64,000 nt of DNA from Mesorhizobium loti (lineage in GTDB: Bacteria > Pseudomonadota > Alphaproteobacteria > Rhizobiales > Rhizobiaceae), in assembly GCF_002858745.1 (NCBI RefSeq), contig NZ_PJRO01000008.1, positions 62,001 to 126,000 on the forward strand. Direction: 5' to 3'. The stretch's first letter is position 1, and every line of letters starts with the position of its first letter. Shown here one piece after another: positions 34,851-44,933 of the stretch. Both the position numbers and the translations under genes were made by a program. Below the pieces are notes generated by a model. It saw nothing but the letters and a program-made list of their open reading frames with translations. It had not been told where the DNA came from and did no database searches.

Positions 34851-35161
34851 CAACTCAACCTGCCCTCAAAATCCGGACCCTGCCCTCCCAATGCGCCCCA
34901 AATGCTAAAATTGGAATGAACGTGTGAAGTCCTCGTAAACTCACAATGCGGCCACAGTCCAATTGTCCGAATTGTACCGGGCTTGGAATACACACCTTTT
35001 GTGCAGTCGCAAAATTGTGTGATCTGTGCCCTAGATAAGCAGTCCCGGCGACAGGCCGGCAAAGATGCCTTGCAACCAGCGGTTTGCACGCCGCTCAAAG
35101 CGTTGACAAGCCTTGCCGAAGCCTGAACATGCCCGGGATGATCAAGTGCCTGGAGGGTGTG
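34851..35161. promoter_or_regulatory. Divergent promoter region between tamA and the alpha-2-macroglobulin gene
   Basis: This 311-base gap contains no convincing gene. A TTGACA at 35103-35108 with GAACAT 16 bases downstream is a possible plus-strand promoter for the macroglobulin gene, with GGAGGGTGTG directly before its ATG at 35162. AT-richer sequence at 34900-35030 probably holds the tamA promoter, but I see no clear hexamers. In-frame extension of the macroglobulin gene to 35084 lacks a ribosome-binding site. Confidence 0.4.
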
Positions 35162-38100
35162 ATGGCATTGCGCGCGGCTCGTTTTCTGCCGGTTCTGTTG
35201 TTTTTCCTGTTCGCGTCTCTCGGCGCCGCGCAAGCGGCAGAGAGCAAGCGTATCGTGACCACGGACAACGCCGATTACTTCGGCTTCGACCTCCGGTCGG
35301 AGCAGAATGTCACCCTCGATCAATGCAAAGCGACATGTCTCGGCGATTCGGCCTGCCGCGCCTTCACCTACAACACCAAGGCGAAATGGTGCTTTCTCAA
35401 GTCCGACTTCAACACCCTGAAGCCGTTTGCCGGTGCTGTTGGCGGCAAGGTCGTCACGCTCGATACGGCCCCTGACATCGGTGCGCCGGCGGACCTTGCC
35501 TATTTCCCGGCCTGGATGGCCGATCAGGCGCAACAATACCGCAATTTCCTGACCGGCCCGGGCTACACCAAACCCACCGATGGCTTGACCACCCTGGAGC
35601 AGGAAGCCGAACAGGCAGCCCTTTCGGGTGATCATCGTACCGCGATGCAGAAATACGAAGCCGCGGTTTCCGTGATGCCGGACAACGCGGCGCTTTGGCC
35701 AAGGCTGGCGCGCGCAATCCTCGGCACGCTTGCTGCCTCCAGCGACAATCAGTCGACGCTGCAAACCAACGCCACTTCCGCCGCCTATTTCGGCTACAAG
35801 CTGTCGCGCACGGCGAACGCCCGTGCCGAAACTCTGGCCCTGCTTGCGGCTGGCCTCGACCGCCGTGACCAATATCGCCCGGCGTTGCAGGCTTATGAGG
35901 CGAGCCTTGCGCTCGAGAATTCAGCCGCAGTCCGTTCCGAATATGAAGACCTGAAGGCCCGCAAGGGCTTCCGTGTCGTCGAGCACACCGTCGATGCCGA
36001 CACCTCCAGCCCGCGCATCTGCGCGCAGTTTTCCGAGGAACTGGTCAAGACCGGGGTCGACTACGCGCAGTTCGTCACCGTCGGTGGCGCAGCGCCCAAG
36101 GCGGTTGAGGCCAAGGACAAGCAGATCTGTGTCGAAGGTCTCGAACACGGCCAGCATTACGATGTCGTCTTCCGCGCCGGCATCCCCGCCGCCATTGGCG
36201 AGGTGACCGCGGCTCCCGTCACGCTGTCGATCTATGTACAAGACCGTGCGGCTTCCGCCCGTTTCACCGGCGACAGCTTCGTGCTGCCATCCGGCGTGCG
36301 CCGCGGCATCCCGGTCGTGACCGTCAACATGACCGCCGCCGACATGAAACTCTATCGCATCGGCGACCGCTCGCTGGCGCAGCTTCTCTCCGGCTACCAG
36401 TTCCTGCGTCAGCTCGACGGCTACGATCTCTCCAACATCAAGGACCAGATGGGCCAGCCGATCTGGGAAGGCCGCATGGAGATCGCCGGCGACCTCAACA
36501 AGGAAGTGACCACCTCCTTCCCGGTTGACGAAGCGCTGCCGCAGCGCAAGCCCGGCGTCTACATCCTCACCGCGCAGCCGGTGGACGACAAGAGCGACGA
36601 GTACAATTCGCGCGCCACGCAATGGTTCGTCGTTTCCGACATCGGCCTGTCGACCTATACCGGCCAGGATGGCCTCAATGTCTTCGCCCGCTCGCTGGGC
36701 AGCGCCAAGCCTATCCAGGGCGCGGAACTCACACTGCTCGCCCGCAACAATGAAATCCTGGGTACCGCCACGACGGACGGAGAAGGCCGCGCAGTCTTCA
36801 ATCCGGGCCTCACCCGCGGCGAAGGTGGCATGGTGCCGGCGGTGCTGATGGCCAAGCAAGGCGATCAGGATTTCGTCTTCCTCGACATGGCCAAGGCCGG
36901 TTTCGATCTTTCAGACCGTGGCGTGGCCGGTCGTGCTGCACCCGGCGCGCTCGACGTCTACGCCTGGACCGAACGCGGCATCTACCGCGTCGGCGAAGAC
37001 GTGCACGTGCAGGCACTCGCCCGTGACGATGCATCGAAGGCGGTGGAAAACCTGCCCTTGACCTTCATCTTCACGCGTCCCGACGGTGTCGAGGCGCGCC
37101 GCATCGTCAGCGACGGTGCTTCAGCCGGCGGCCATGCCGTCGACCTGGCGCTGGAATCCAACGCCATGCGCGGCACCTGGACCGTGTCGATCCATACCGA
37201 TCCGAAGCAAGCGGCGGTGGCGACGCAGATGTTCCTGGTCGAGGACTTCGTGCCCGACCGCATCGAATTCGATCTCTCGGCCGACAAGACTGAAATCGCC
37301 CAGGGCGAGACCGCCAACGTCACCCTTGACGGCCGCTTCCTCTACGGCGCGCCGGCCGCCGGCCTTGCGCTCGAGGGCGAGACAACGCTGTCGGTGACAC
37401 GCGACTGGGACCGCTTCAAGGGCTTTGCCTTTGGTCTCGCCGACGAACAGGCGGCCCAGCCGACGGTGACACCTCTGGCTGACCTGCCGTTGGTGGGTGA
37501 CGACGGCAAGGCGATCTTCCCGGTGGCCATCGATCTGCTGCCGGCCACCACCAAGCTGGTCAACGCCAAGGTAACGGTGCGCATGCGCGAAACCGGCGGC
37601 CGTGCCGTCGAGCGTTCGCTCAACCTCGCCGTGCGCCCGCAAGGCGATCTGATCGGTGTCCGACCCGACTTCGAGAATGACGAGGTACCGCAGGGCGGCA
37701 CGGCCAAGTTCAGCCTGATCGCTGTCGATCGCGACGGCAATCGAAAGGCGCTTCCCGGAGCGCAATGGTCGCTGGTCAAGGTCGAGCGCAATTATCAATG
37801 GTACCGCAATGGCGGTTCCTGGGCCTATGAGGCGGTGAGCCTCACCAAGGCCGTCGCCAATGGCAAGGTCGATATCGCCGCCGACGGCGAGGCGACTGTG
37901 TCGCTGCCGATCGATTGGGGGCGCTACCGGCTGGAGGTCGAGACTGCCGATCCGGAAGGCCCGGCCTCATCCTATGAATTCGACGGCGGCTGGTACGTCA
38001 GCGCCACCTCGACCGAGACGCCGGACGGGCTGGAGATCGCCCTGGACAAGGACGATTATGCCGTCGGTGACACCGCCAAGCTGAAAGTCTCGCCGCACTA

Positions 38101-40636
38101 TGCCGGCGAGCTACTGGTGACGATCGGCGCCGATCGTCTCCTGAAAACCTTCAATGTAAGCATTCCCAAGGACGGCGGCACTGTGGATATCCCGGTCACC
38201 GAGGATTGGGGGGCCGGTGCCTATGTCACCGCAACCCTTTACAGGCCGGGCGACGCTGAACAGAGCCGCATGCCTGCCCGCGCCATCGGCGTGAAATGGC
38301 TGAAGATCGATCCGGGCGCCAGGAAGCTCGCCGTCACGCTTGCGCCGCCAGCCAAGATGGAACCGCGACAGACACTGTCCGTGCCTGTTTCGGTCACCGG
38401 GGTCGCGCCCGGCAGCGATGCGTATGTCATGGTTGCCGCAGTCGATGTCGGCATTCTCAATCTGACCAACTACAAGGCACCGGACCCGGAAGACTGGTTC
38501 TTCGGCCAACGCATGATGGGGCTGGAACTGCGTGACCTCTACGGCCGTCTCATCGACGGCTCGCTCGGCACCACCGGCAAGCTGCGTACCGGCGGCGATG
38601 GCAACGCCCTGCAGAGCCAAGGCAGCCCGCCGACCGAAAAGCTGGTCGCCTTCTTCTCCGGCATCGTCAAGCTGGATGCCGAAGGCAAGGCGACGGTCGA
38701 TTTCGACCTGCCGCAGTTCAATGGCACCGCGCGCGTCATGGCCGTGGCCTGGACTAAGGAAGCTGTCGGCCACGGAGTGACCGACGTGATCGTGCGCGAT
38801 CCGATCGTCATCACCGCCGGCCTGCCGCGTTTCCTGGCGCCGGGTGACGCCGCAACCATGCGGCTTGATTTCGCCAATACGGACGCGCCGGCCGGCGACT
38901 ATGCGCTCGCCATTGAAACCACCGGCGATATCACCATCGGCAGCGAAGCGGTGCCGGCCAAGCTCACCTTGGCCGAAGGCAAGCGACAGACGCTGAGTGT
39001 GCCTCTGATCGGTGTTTCGCCGAGCGATGCCACCATTACGGTGAAACTGGCCAAGGACGGCGGACCTTCGGCGGAACAGACATTGTTCCTGCCCGTACGT
39101 CCGGCCCAGCTTCCGGTTCCGGTCCGCCTTGTCGTGGACCTGAAGAATGGAGCTTCACTGCGCGTCGACCGCGAACTCCTGGCAGACAGCACGCTGCAGG
39201 GCTCTTCCGTCAGCATCGGCGTGTCGCAGTCAGCTGCGCTCGACGTACCGTCCTTGATCCTGTCGCTCGACCGCTACCCTTATGGCTGTGCCGAACAGAC
39301 CACCAGCCGCGCTCTGCCTTTGCTTTATATGAGCGAAATGTCGAAGGGGTACGGCATTCCCGACGATCCGGGGCTGCACGACCGGGTGCAGGAAGCGATC
39401 TACCGGGTGCTGAGCTATCAGGCGTCGGGCGGCAGCTTTGGCCTGTGGGGGCCAGGTTCGGGTGATCTGTGGCTGGATTCCTACGTCACCGATTTCCTGA
39501 CGAGGGCGCGCGAGGCCAAATACGAAGTGCCGGCACAGGCAATCTCGCAGGCATTGGCCAACCTGCAGAACTCGCTCGGCTACGATCAGGACGTCCAGGA
39601 TCGCGGCTCGCAGATCGCCTACGCGCTTTACGTCCTCGCACGCAACAAGAAGGCCTCGGTCGGCGACCTGCGCTATTATGCCGACACCAAGCTGGAGGCT
39701 TTCTCCAGCCCGATGGCGGTGGCACAACTGGCCGCTGCCCTGGCACTCTATGGAGACGCGCAACGCTCGGAAGCAACGTTCCAGGCAGCGCTGACGCTCG
39801 CCAAGAACACCAGCACCTATGACTGGTACCGTTCCGACTACGGTTCGGGGCTGCGCGATGGCGCAGCTATGCTGGCACTTGCTGCTGAATCCAAGCCGGT
39901 ACCGTCGGTGGTGCCGGAACTGATCAAGCTCGTGGAAAGGCAGCGCGCCGTGCAGCATTGGACGAGCACCCAGGACAATGCCTGGATGCTGCTTGCGGCA
40001 CGCGCGTTGAAGAACGGAAACGACACCATCAAGCTCAACATCAACGGCCAGCCGCACACCGGCGCCTATTCGACGGAAATGACGGGGGAGACCCTGCTGG
40101 ACAGCCCGTTGACCCTCGCCAATGCCGGCAAGAACGGCCTGCAGGCAGTCGTCACCACGGTTGCCGCACCGGCACAGCCGCTGCCGGCGAGCGGCGACGG
40201 CTTCACCATCGAGCGCACCTACTACACGCTCGATGGCACCGAGGCGAATGTCAGCGAGGCCAAGCAGAACGAGCGTTATGTCGTTGTCCTCAAGGTAGCG
40301 GAACTGAACACCTGGCCGCAGCGTGTGCTGATCACCGACCTGCTGCCGGCCGGCTTCGAGATCGACAATCCTGGGCTCGTGTCTTCGGCCCAGCTCTCCA
40401 GTTTCTCCTGGCTGGCACAGACCAATGCCGCACATCTCGAATTCCGCAACGACCGTTTCGTCGCGGCCTTCGATCCGGCGGCCGAGGATGGCGACCGCAC
40501 CAAGACCCTGGCCTATGTGGTGCGGGCGGTGACGCCTGGCGTCTACGCGCATCCGGCAGCCAGCGTCGAGGACATGTACCGGCCGCAATATTCGGCGCGT
40601 ACCGCCACCGGCATGATGGAGGTGAAGGCGCCGTAA
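35162..40636 (+). CDS. Bacterial alpha-2-macroglobulin with N-terminal PAN domain and intact thioester
   Basis: The 1824-residue protein starts at an ATG with GGAGG six bases upstream. It has a cleaved signal (MALRAARFLPVLLFF to AQAAES) and no lipobox cysteine. A PAN/apple-like domain (about 27-95, four cysteines) and a helical TPR-like stretch (about 140-260) precede the macroglobulin domains. The thioester motif YGCAEQ lies at residues 1374-1379 (Cys1376 to Gln1379), followed by the alpha-helical thioester domain (YQASGGSFGLWGPG) and the receptor-like C-terminal domain. Such proteins trap proteases in the periplasm. pbpC follows 21 bases later, the classical pairing. Confidence 0.93.
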   Translation: MALRAARFLPVLLFFLFASLGAAQAAESKRIVTTDNADYFGFDLRSEQNVTLDQCKATCLGDSACRAFTYNTKAKWCFLKSDFNTLKPFAGAVGGKVVTLDTAPDIGAPADLAYFPAWMADQAQQYRNFLTGPGYTKPTDGLTTLEQEAEQAALSGDHRTAMQKYEAAVSVMPDNAALWPRLARAILGTLAASSDNQSTLQTNATSAAYFGYKLSRTANARAETLALLAAGLDRRDQYRPALQAYEASLALENSAAVRSEYEDLKARKGFRVVEHTVDADTSSPRICAQFSEELVKTGVDYAQFVTVGGAAPKAVEAKDKQICVEGLEHGQHYDVVFRAGIPAAIGEVTAAPVTLSIYVQDRAASARFTGDSFVLPSGVRRGIPVVTVNMTAADMKLYRIGDRSLAQLLSGYQFLRQLDGYDLSNIKDQMGQPIWEGRMEIAGDLNKEVTTSFPVDEALPQRKPGVYILTAQPVDDKSDEYNSRATQWFVVSDIGLSTYTGQDGLNVFARSLGSAKPIQGAELTLLARNNEILGTATTDGEGRAVFNPGLTRGEGGMVPAVLMAKQGDQDFVFLDMAKAGFDLSDRGVAGRAAPGALDVYAWTERGIYRVGEDVHVQALARDDASKAVENLPLTFIFTRPDGVEARRIVSDGASAGGHAVDLALESNAMRGTWTVSIHTDPKQAAVATQMFLVEDFVPDRIEFDLSADKTEIAQGETANVTLDGRFLYGAPAAGLALEGETTLSVTRDWDRFKGFAFGLADEQAAQPTVTPLADLPLVGDDGKAIFPVAIDLLPATTKLVNAKVTVRMRETGGRAVERSLNLAVRPQGDLIGVRPDFENDEVPQGGTAKFSLIAVDRDGNRKALPGAQWSLVKVERNYQWYRNGGSWAYEAVSLTKAVANGKVDIAADGEATVSLPIDWGRYRLEVETADPEGPASSYEFDGGWYVSATSTETPDGLEIALDKDDYAVGDTAKLKVSPHYAGELLVTIGADRLLKTFNVSIPKDGGTVDIPVTEDWGAGAYVTATLYRPGDAEQSRMPARAIGVKWLKIDPGARKLAVTLAPPAKMEPRQTLSVPVSVTGVAPGSDAYVMVAAVDVGILNLTNYKAPDPEDWFFGQRMMGLELRDLYGRLIDGSLGTTGKLRTGGDGNALQSQGSPPTEKLVAFFSGIVKLDAEGKATVDFDLPQFNGTARVMAVAWTKEAVGHGVTDVIVRDPIVITAGLPRFLAPGDAATMRLDFANTDAPAGDYALAIETTGDITIGSEAVPAKLTLAEGKRQTLSVPLIGVSPSDATITVKLAKDGGPSAEQTLFLPVRPAQLPVPVRLVVDLKNGASLRVDRELLADSTLQGSSVSIGVSQSAALDVPSLILSLDRYPYGCAEQTTSRALPLLYMSEMSKGYGIPDDPGLHDRVQEAIYRVLSYQASGGSFGLWGPGSGDLWLDSYVTDFLTRAREAKYEVPAQAISQALANLQNSLGYDQDVQDRGSQIAYALYVLARNKKASVGDLRYYADTKLEAFSSPMAVAQLAAALALYGDAQRSEATFQAALTLAKNTSTYDWYRSDYGSGLRDGAAMLALAAESKPVPSVVPELIKLVERQRAVQHWTSTQDNAWMLLAARALKNGNDTIKLNINGQPHTGAYSTEMTGETLLDSPLTLANAGKNGLQAVVTTVAAPAQPLPASGDGFTIERTYYTLDGTEANVSEAKQNERYVVVLKVAELNTWPQRVLITDLLPAGFEIDNPGLVSSAQLSSFSWLAQTNAAHLEFRNDRFVAAFDPAAEDGDRTKTLAYVVRAVTPGVYAHPAASVEDMYRPQYSARTATGMMEVKAP

Positions 40637-40657
40637 GGCCGGCGCCGCGAGGCGGTC

Positions 40658-42769
40658 ATGACTGACACTGTCTCCCCTCATCCGGCAAGAAAAAGGCTGC
40701 GGCGCTTCACGATCTTCGCCGGCGCTGCGGTTGGTTTTGCGGCCATCGCTGTCGGTGGACTGTGGGGCCTCGACCGTGCCTTCCCGCCACCACTGCCGGA
40801 CACCCTTGCGGTATCGGCCGAAGTCCTCGATCGCGACGGTATGCTGCTGCGTGCCTTCGCCACCAGGGACGGCTACTGGCGCTTGCCGGTGAGCCTCGAC
40901 CAGGTCGACAGGAATTTCGTCGACATGCTGGTCGCGTACGAGGACAAGCGCTTCTGGGACCATGAAGGCATCGACCCTCTGGCATTGGGGCGCGCGGCGA
41001 CGCAGCTTGCCAGCAACCGCCGTATCGTCTCCGGCGGCTCGACGCTGTCCATGCAGTTGGCCCGCCTGATCGAACCGCGCGAAAGCCGTTCCGTCGGATC
41101 CAAGCTGAAGCAGATGTTGCGCGCGTTGCAGATCGAGCGACGGCTGACGAAACGCCAGATCCTTGAACAATATCTGACCCTGGCGCCCTATGGCGGCAAC
41201 CTCGAAGGCGTCCGCGCCGCTTCGCTTGCCTATTTCGGCAAGGAACCACGCCGTCTCACGGTTTCGGAAGCAGCGCTCCTGGTCGCGCTGCCGCAATTGC
41301 CGGAGCGTCGCCGTCCCGACAAGAACCCCACGATTGCCCAGGCTGCGCGCGACCGCGTCCTCAACCGCATGGTCTCGGCCGGCCTGATCGGCGAACGCGA
41401 AGCGCACCGCGCCGCCCTCGACGATGTAGCCGGCCTGCGGCGTCCCCTGCCCGCCTTTGCCGCACACACCGCCAACACCTTGCTGCGCAAGGCGGAAGCT
41501 GGTGCACCGCTCAAACTCACCCTGCGCAAAGGTGTGCAGGAAGGATTGGAGGCCGTCGCACGCGAAGCGGCGGCCCGGCTCGGACCGAAACTGTCGGTCG
41601 CCATGGTGCTGGCTGATTCCCGCACCGGCGACATACTGGGCAACGTCGGCTCGGCATCTTTCTTCGATTCCAGTCGTGCCGGCTGGATCGACATGACCCG
41701 CATCGTGCGCTCACCCGGCTCGACGCTGAAGCCTTTCATCTATGGACTGGCCTTCGAGCAAGGCATGGTCGCGCAGGAAACGATGATCGAGGACAGTCCG
41801 GCCGACTTCTCCGGCTACCGGCCGAAAAACTTCGACATGGGGTACCAGGGCGACGTCTCGATCCGGCAGGCCTTGCAGCTTTCCTTGAACGTGCCTGCCA
41901 TTCGCGTGCTGGACGCGGTCGGACCGGCGCGTCTGACTGCCCGCTTCCGCCAGGCTGGCGTGTCCCCGGTGCTGCCGCTCAACCAGCCGCCCGGTCTCGC
42001 CATCGGTCTCGGCGGCGTCGGCACCAGCCTGCGCGATCTGGTTCAGCTCTATACGGGCCTTGCCAATGGCGGAAAGGTGCATCCGCTGCGGGACGGCACC
42101 GAGGCCGTGCCTGTGACGGGCAACGCCGCCACCATTCTGGACGAACAGGCCAACTGGCAAATCACCGACATCCTGGCCGGTGTGAGACCGCCGGAAGGGG
42201 CGCCGCAGCGCGGCATCGCCTACAAGACCGGCACATCCTATGGCTACCGCGATGCATGGGCGATCGGTTTCGACGGCCGTTACGTGCTGGGCGTTTGGGT
42301 CGGCCGTCCCGATGCTAGCGCCGTGCCCGGTCTTTCAGGGTATGTCTCGGCAGCTCCCATTCTCTTCGAGGGTTTCGTCCGCTCCGGCCTTGCCGCCGTC
42401 GCTTTGCCCAGCCAGCCCGCCGGCGTGCTGCGGCCACGGCGCGAGGACTTGCCGGTCACCCTCGCCCGTTTCGGAACGGGTGCCGAGACCCAGGTCGGCA
42501 TCGCAGCCACCGAACCGGCGCCACGGATCGTCTTCCCACCCGATGGCGCTCGCGTCGATCTCGGCATGTCCGGATCAGAAACCACGCCGATGGTGCTGAA
42601 ACTGCAGGGCGGCCGGGCGCCGTTCCGCTGGCTCGCGAACGGCAAGCCGCTGGCCGGCATCGACCGCCGCCGCACCGCCACCTGGCTGCCCGACGGTACA
42701 GGCTATTCGACACTGACCGTGATCGACGCAGCCGGCCGCGCCACCAGCGTCAAGGTGTTCGTCGAATAG
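40658..42769 (+). CDS. pbpC: Penicillin-binding protein 1C
   Basis: This 703-residue bifunctional peptidoglycan synthase has one N-terminal membrane segment (about 20-42). The GT51 transglycosylase domain has its catalytic glutamate in YEDKRFWDHEG (Glu95) and GGSTLSMQLARL. The transpeptidase domain has SPGSTLKPF (Ser355, Lys358), SLN, and KTGTSYG (Lys523). A C-terminal BiPBP_C-type domain covers about residues 620-700. Length and order match PBP1C. Co-expression with an alpha-2-macroglobulin suggests repair of the wall after attack by proteases or hydrolases. Confidence 0.95.
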   Translation: MTDTVSPHPARKRLRRFTIFAGAAVGFAAIAVGGLWGLDRAFPPPLPDTLAVSAEVLDRDGMLLRAFATRDGYWRLPVSLDQVDRNFVDMLVAYEDKRFWDHEGIDPLALGRAATQLASNRRIVSGGSTLSMQLARLIEPRESRSVGSKLKQMLRALQIERRLTKRQILEQYLTLAPYGGNLEGVRAASLAYFGKEPRRLTVSEAALLVALPQLPERRRPDKNPTIAQAARDRVLNRMVSAGLIGEREAHRAALDDVAGLRRPLPAFAAHTANTLLRKAEAGAPLKLTLRKGVQEGLEAVAREAAARLGPKLSVAMVLADSRTGDILGNVGSASFFDSSRAGWIDMTRIVRSPGSTLKPFIYGLAFEQGMVAQETMIEDSPADFSGYRPKNFDMGYQGDVSIRQALQLSLNVPAIRVLDAVGPARLTARFRQAGVSPVLPLNQPPGLAIGLGGVGTSLRDLVQLYTGLANGGKVHPLRDGTEAVPVTGNAATILDEQANWQITDILAGVRPPEGAPQRGIAYKTGTSYGYRDAWAIGFDGRYVLGVWVGRPDASAVPGLSGYVSAAPILFEGFVRSGLAAVALPSQPAGVLRPRREDLPVTLARFGTGAETQVGIAATEPAPRIVFPPDGARVDLGMSGSETTPMVLKLQGGRAPFRWLANGKPLAGIDRRRTATWLPDGTGYSTLTVIDAAGRATSVKVFVE

Positions 42770-42930
42770 GCGTGCTGAGCAGCAGACCGCCGGCGTCAGG
42801 CGGATTCCAACCGACGACTCCATTTGTGATTGGCCAGCCTCTTCAGTGAGGTAGAATTTTCTTGCCTGACCACCAAATCGCTGGAACTTTTCTTCACAGG
42901 CCCGAAAAAGGCAACTTTCACCGCACCCAA

Positions 42931-42956
42931 ATTCTACAATTTCGATAGAGTAGAAT
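42931..42956. promoter_or_regulatory. Inverted repeat upstream of the sulfate-uptake operon
   Basis: ATTCTAC (42931-42937) and GTAGAAT (42950-42956) form a perfect 7-base inverted repeat with a 12-base spacer, 20 bases upstream of the sbp start. A third half-site GTAGAAT occurs at 42851-42857. The position fits an operator controlling the sulfur-uptake operon. The Rrf2 regulator at 48286 is a candidate, but no link is shown by sequence alone. Confidence 0.5.
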
Positions 42957-42976
42957 ACAGTTCAACGGAGGCGGAA

Positions 42977-44005
42977 ATGACCAAACCTCATTTCAGGAAA
43001 CTGCTCGGCATCCTTATCGCCGGTTCTGTCCAGTTCGGCGCGCTCGGTTTCGCGTTCGCCGATACGACCATCCTCAACGTGTCTTACGACCCCACGCGTG
43101 AACTCTACAAGCAGTTCGACGAGGCTTTCGTCGCCTACTGGAAAAAGGAGAGCGGCGAGACGGTGACCGTCCAGCAGTCGCATGGCGGCTCCGGCAAGCA
43201 GGCACGCGCCGTCATCGACGGCCTGGAAGCCGACGTCGTCACGCTGGCGCTGGAGAGCGACATCAACGCCATCGTCGAGAAGTCGAAGAAGATCAATGCC
43301 GACTGGCGCACCAAGTTCGAGCACAACTCCGCCCCCTACACTTCGACCATCATCTTCCTGGTCCGCAAGGGCAACCCCAAGGGCATCAAGGACTGGAACG
43401 ACCTGGTGAAGGACGGTGTCCAGGTGATCACGCCCAATCCGAAGACCTCCGGCGGCGCCCGCTGGAATTATCTCGCTGCCTGGGCCTATGCCAACGGGCA
43501 GAACGGCGGCGACGAGGTCAAGACCAAGGAATTCATCTCCAACCTTTATTCGCATGTCCCCGTGCTCGACACCGGTGCACGCGGTTCGACCGTGACCTTC
43601 GCGCAAAAGGATCTCGGCGACGTGTTGCTGGCCTGGGAAAACGAGGCCTATCTGGCGCTCGATGAGTTTGGCGCCGACAAATTCGACGTCGTCTATCCGC
43701 CGACCTCGATCCTGGCCGAGCCGCCGGTCGCCGTCGTTGATGCCAATGTCGACGCCAAGGGCACGCGCAAGGTGGCGGAAGCGTATCTCAGCTACCTCTA
43801 CTCCAAGGAGGGCCAGACGCTGATCGCCAAGAACCATTACCGTCCGGCCAAACCGGAACTGGTGCCGGCCGAGGACCTTGCCAAGCTGCCCGAGATCAAG
43901 CTTGTGACGATCGATGATCCGCAATTCGGCGGCTGGAAGAAGGCACAGCCTTATCATTTCGCCGACGGTGGTATATTCGACCAGGTCTACAAGCCGGCGC
44001 AGTGA
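42977..44005 (+). CDS. sbp: Sulfate ABC transporter substrate-binding protein (Sbp type)
   Basis: The 342-residue periplasmic receptor has a signal peptide (cleavage near FAFADT). It retains the sulfate ligands known from Salmonella/E. coli Sbp: the Asp of SYDPTR, the Ser of SHGGSGKQ, Ser-Gly-Gly in KTSGGARWNY, the Ala of DTGARGS, and the Trp of LLAWENEA. It is therefore of the Sbp (sulfate) rather than CysP (thiosulfate) subtype. The ATG at 42977 follows CGGAGGCGG. It is the first gene of the operon sbp-cysT-cysW-cysA-cysP. Confidence 0.93.
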   Translation: MTKPHFRKLLGILIAGSVQFGALGFAFADTTILNVSYDPTRELYKQFDEAFVAYWKKESGETVTVQQSHGGSGKQARAVIDGLEADVVTLALESDINAIVEKSKKINADWRTKFEHNSAPYTSTIIFLVRKGNPKGIKDWNDLVKDGVQVITPNPKTSGGARWNYLAAWAYANGQNGGDEVKTKEFISNLYSHVPVLDTGARGSTVTFAQKDLGDVLLAWENEAYLALDEFGADKFDVVYPPTSILAEPPVAVVDANVDAKGTRKVAEAYLSYLYSKEGQTLIAKNHYRPAKPELVPAEDLAKLPEIKLVTIDDPQFGGWKKAQPYHFADGGIFDQVYKPAQ

Positions 44006-44081
44006 GGGCTGCGGCGACATTTCGGAGCTTTCGATACGTTTCCCGTTTTAAGGGAACAAGTAGGGACGGACTAACAACAAC

Positions 44082-44933
44082 ATGACCACGACACCCGCGC
44101 AGGCGGGGTGGCGGTTCAAGCAGCCGAGTGTCATTCCGGGTTTCGGACTGACGCTCGGCTTCTCGCTTGTCTACCTCACCCTAATCATTCTCATCCCGCT
44201 GGCTGGGCTGGTCTGGCGTTCGGCTTCACTCGGATGGGTCGATTTCTGGCGCATCGTCACAGCCGACCGTACGTTGAAAGCCTTGGAGATCAGCTTCGGC
44301 ACCGCGCTGATCGCCGCTCTCATCAACGTCGTTTTCGGCACGATCGTTGCCTGGGTGCTGGTCCGCTACAAGTTTCCCGGTCGGCGCGTTGTCGACGCCA
44401 TGGTCGACCTCCCCTTCGCGCTGCCGACGGCAGTGGCCGGTATTGCCCTTACCACGCTCTACGCGCCAAACGGCTGGCTGGGCAGCCTGCTGATGCCGCT
44501 TGGCATCAAGGTGGCCTATACGCCGCTCGGCATCATCGTCGCGCTGGTCTTCGTCAGTCTGCCCTTCGTGGTGCGCACGGTAGAGCCGATCATCGAAGAG
44601 ATCGACAAGGAGGTCGAGGAAGCCGCGGCCACGCTTGGTGCCAGCCGCTTCCAGACCATCACCCGCGTGCTTTTTCCAGGCCTCGCGCCAGCCATCATCA
44701 CCGGTTTCGCCCTGGCCTTCGCCCGCGGCGTCGGCGAATACGGTTCGGTCATCTTCATCGCCGGCAACCTGCCCAAGGTAACGGAGATTGCCCCGCTGCT
44801 CATCGTCATTCGGCTCGAGGAGTTCAACTACCCCGCCGCGACCGCAATTGCCGCCGTGATGCTGGCCATATCCTTCGCCATGCTGCTCGTCATCAATCTG
44901 CTGCAGACATGGAGCCGCAAGCGCTATGGCTGA
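44082..44933 (+). CDS. cysT: Sulfate/thiosulfate ABC transporter permease CysT (CysU)
   Basis: The 283-residue protein has six membrane segments and the CysT pattern: FGTIVAWVLVRYKFPGRRVVDA, DLPFALPTAVAGIALTTLYA, and the EAA loop EEAAATLGASRFQTITRVLFPGL. It forms half of the inner-membrane channel for sulfate and thiosulfate. It is 76 bases downstream of sbp and overlaps cysW by eight bases. Confidence 0.94.
   Translation: MTTTPAQAGWRFKQPSVIPGFGLTLGFSLVYLTLIILIPLAGLVWRSASLGWVDFWRIVTADRTLKALEISFGTALIAALINVVFGTIVAWVLVRYKFPGRRVVDAMVDLPFALPTAVAGIALTTLYAPNGWLGSLLMPLGIKVAYTPLGIIVALVFVSLPFVVRTVEPIIEEIDKEVEEAAATLGASRFQTITRVLFPGLAPAIITGFALAFARGVGEYGSVIFIAGNLPKVTEIAPLLIVIRLEEFNYPAATAIAAVMLAISFAMLLVINLLQTWSRKRYG

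Noticed and set aside
39230..41467. 745-codon minus-strand open frame under the macroglobulin and pbpC genes
   Set aside because: Spans the junction of two well-supported plus-strand genes and has no recognisable motif; explained by GC-biased third positions.
42962..44020. 352-codon minus-strand open frame opposite sbp
   Set aside because: Mirror frame of a conserved sulfate-binding protein; a similar mirror frame lies opposite cysP, showing it is compositional.
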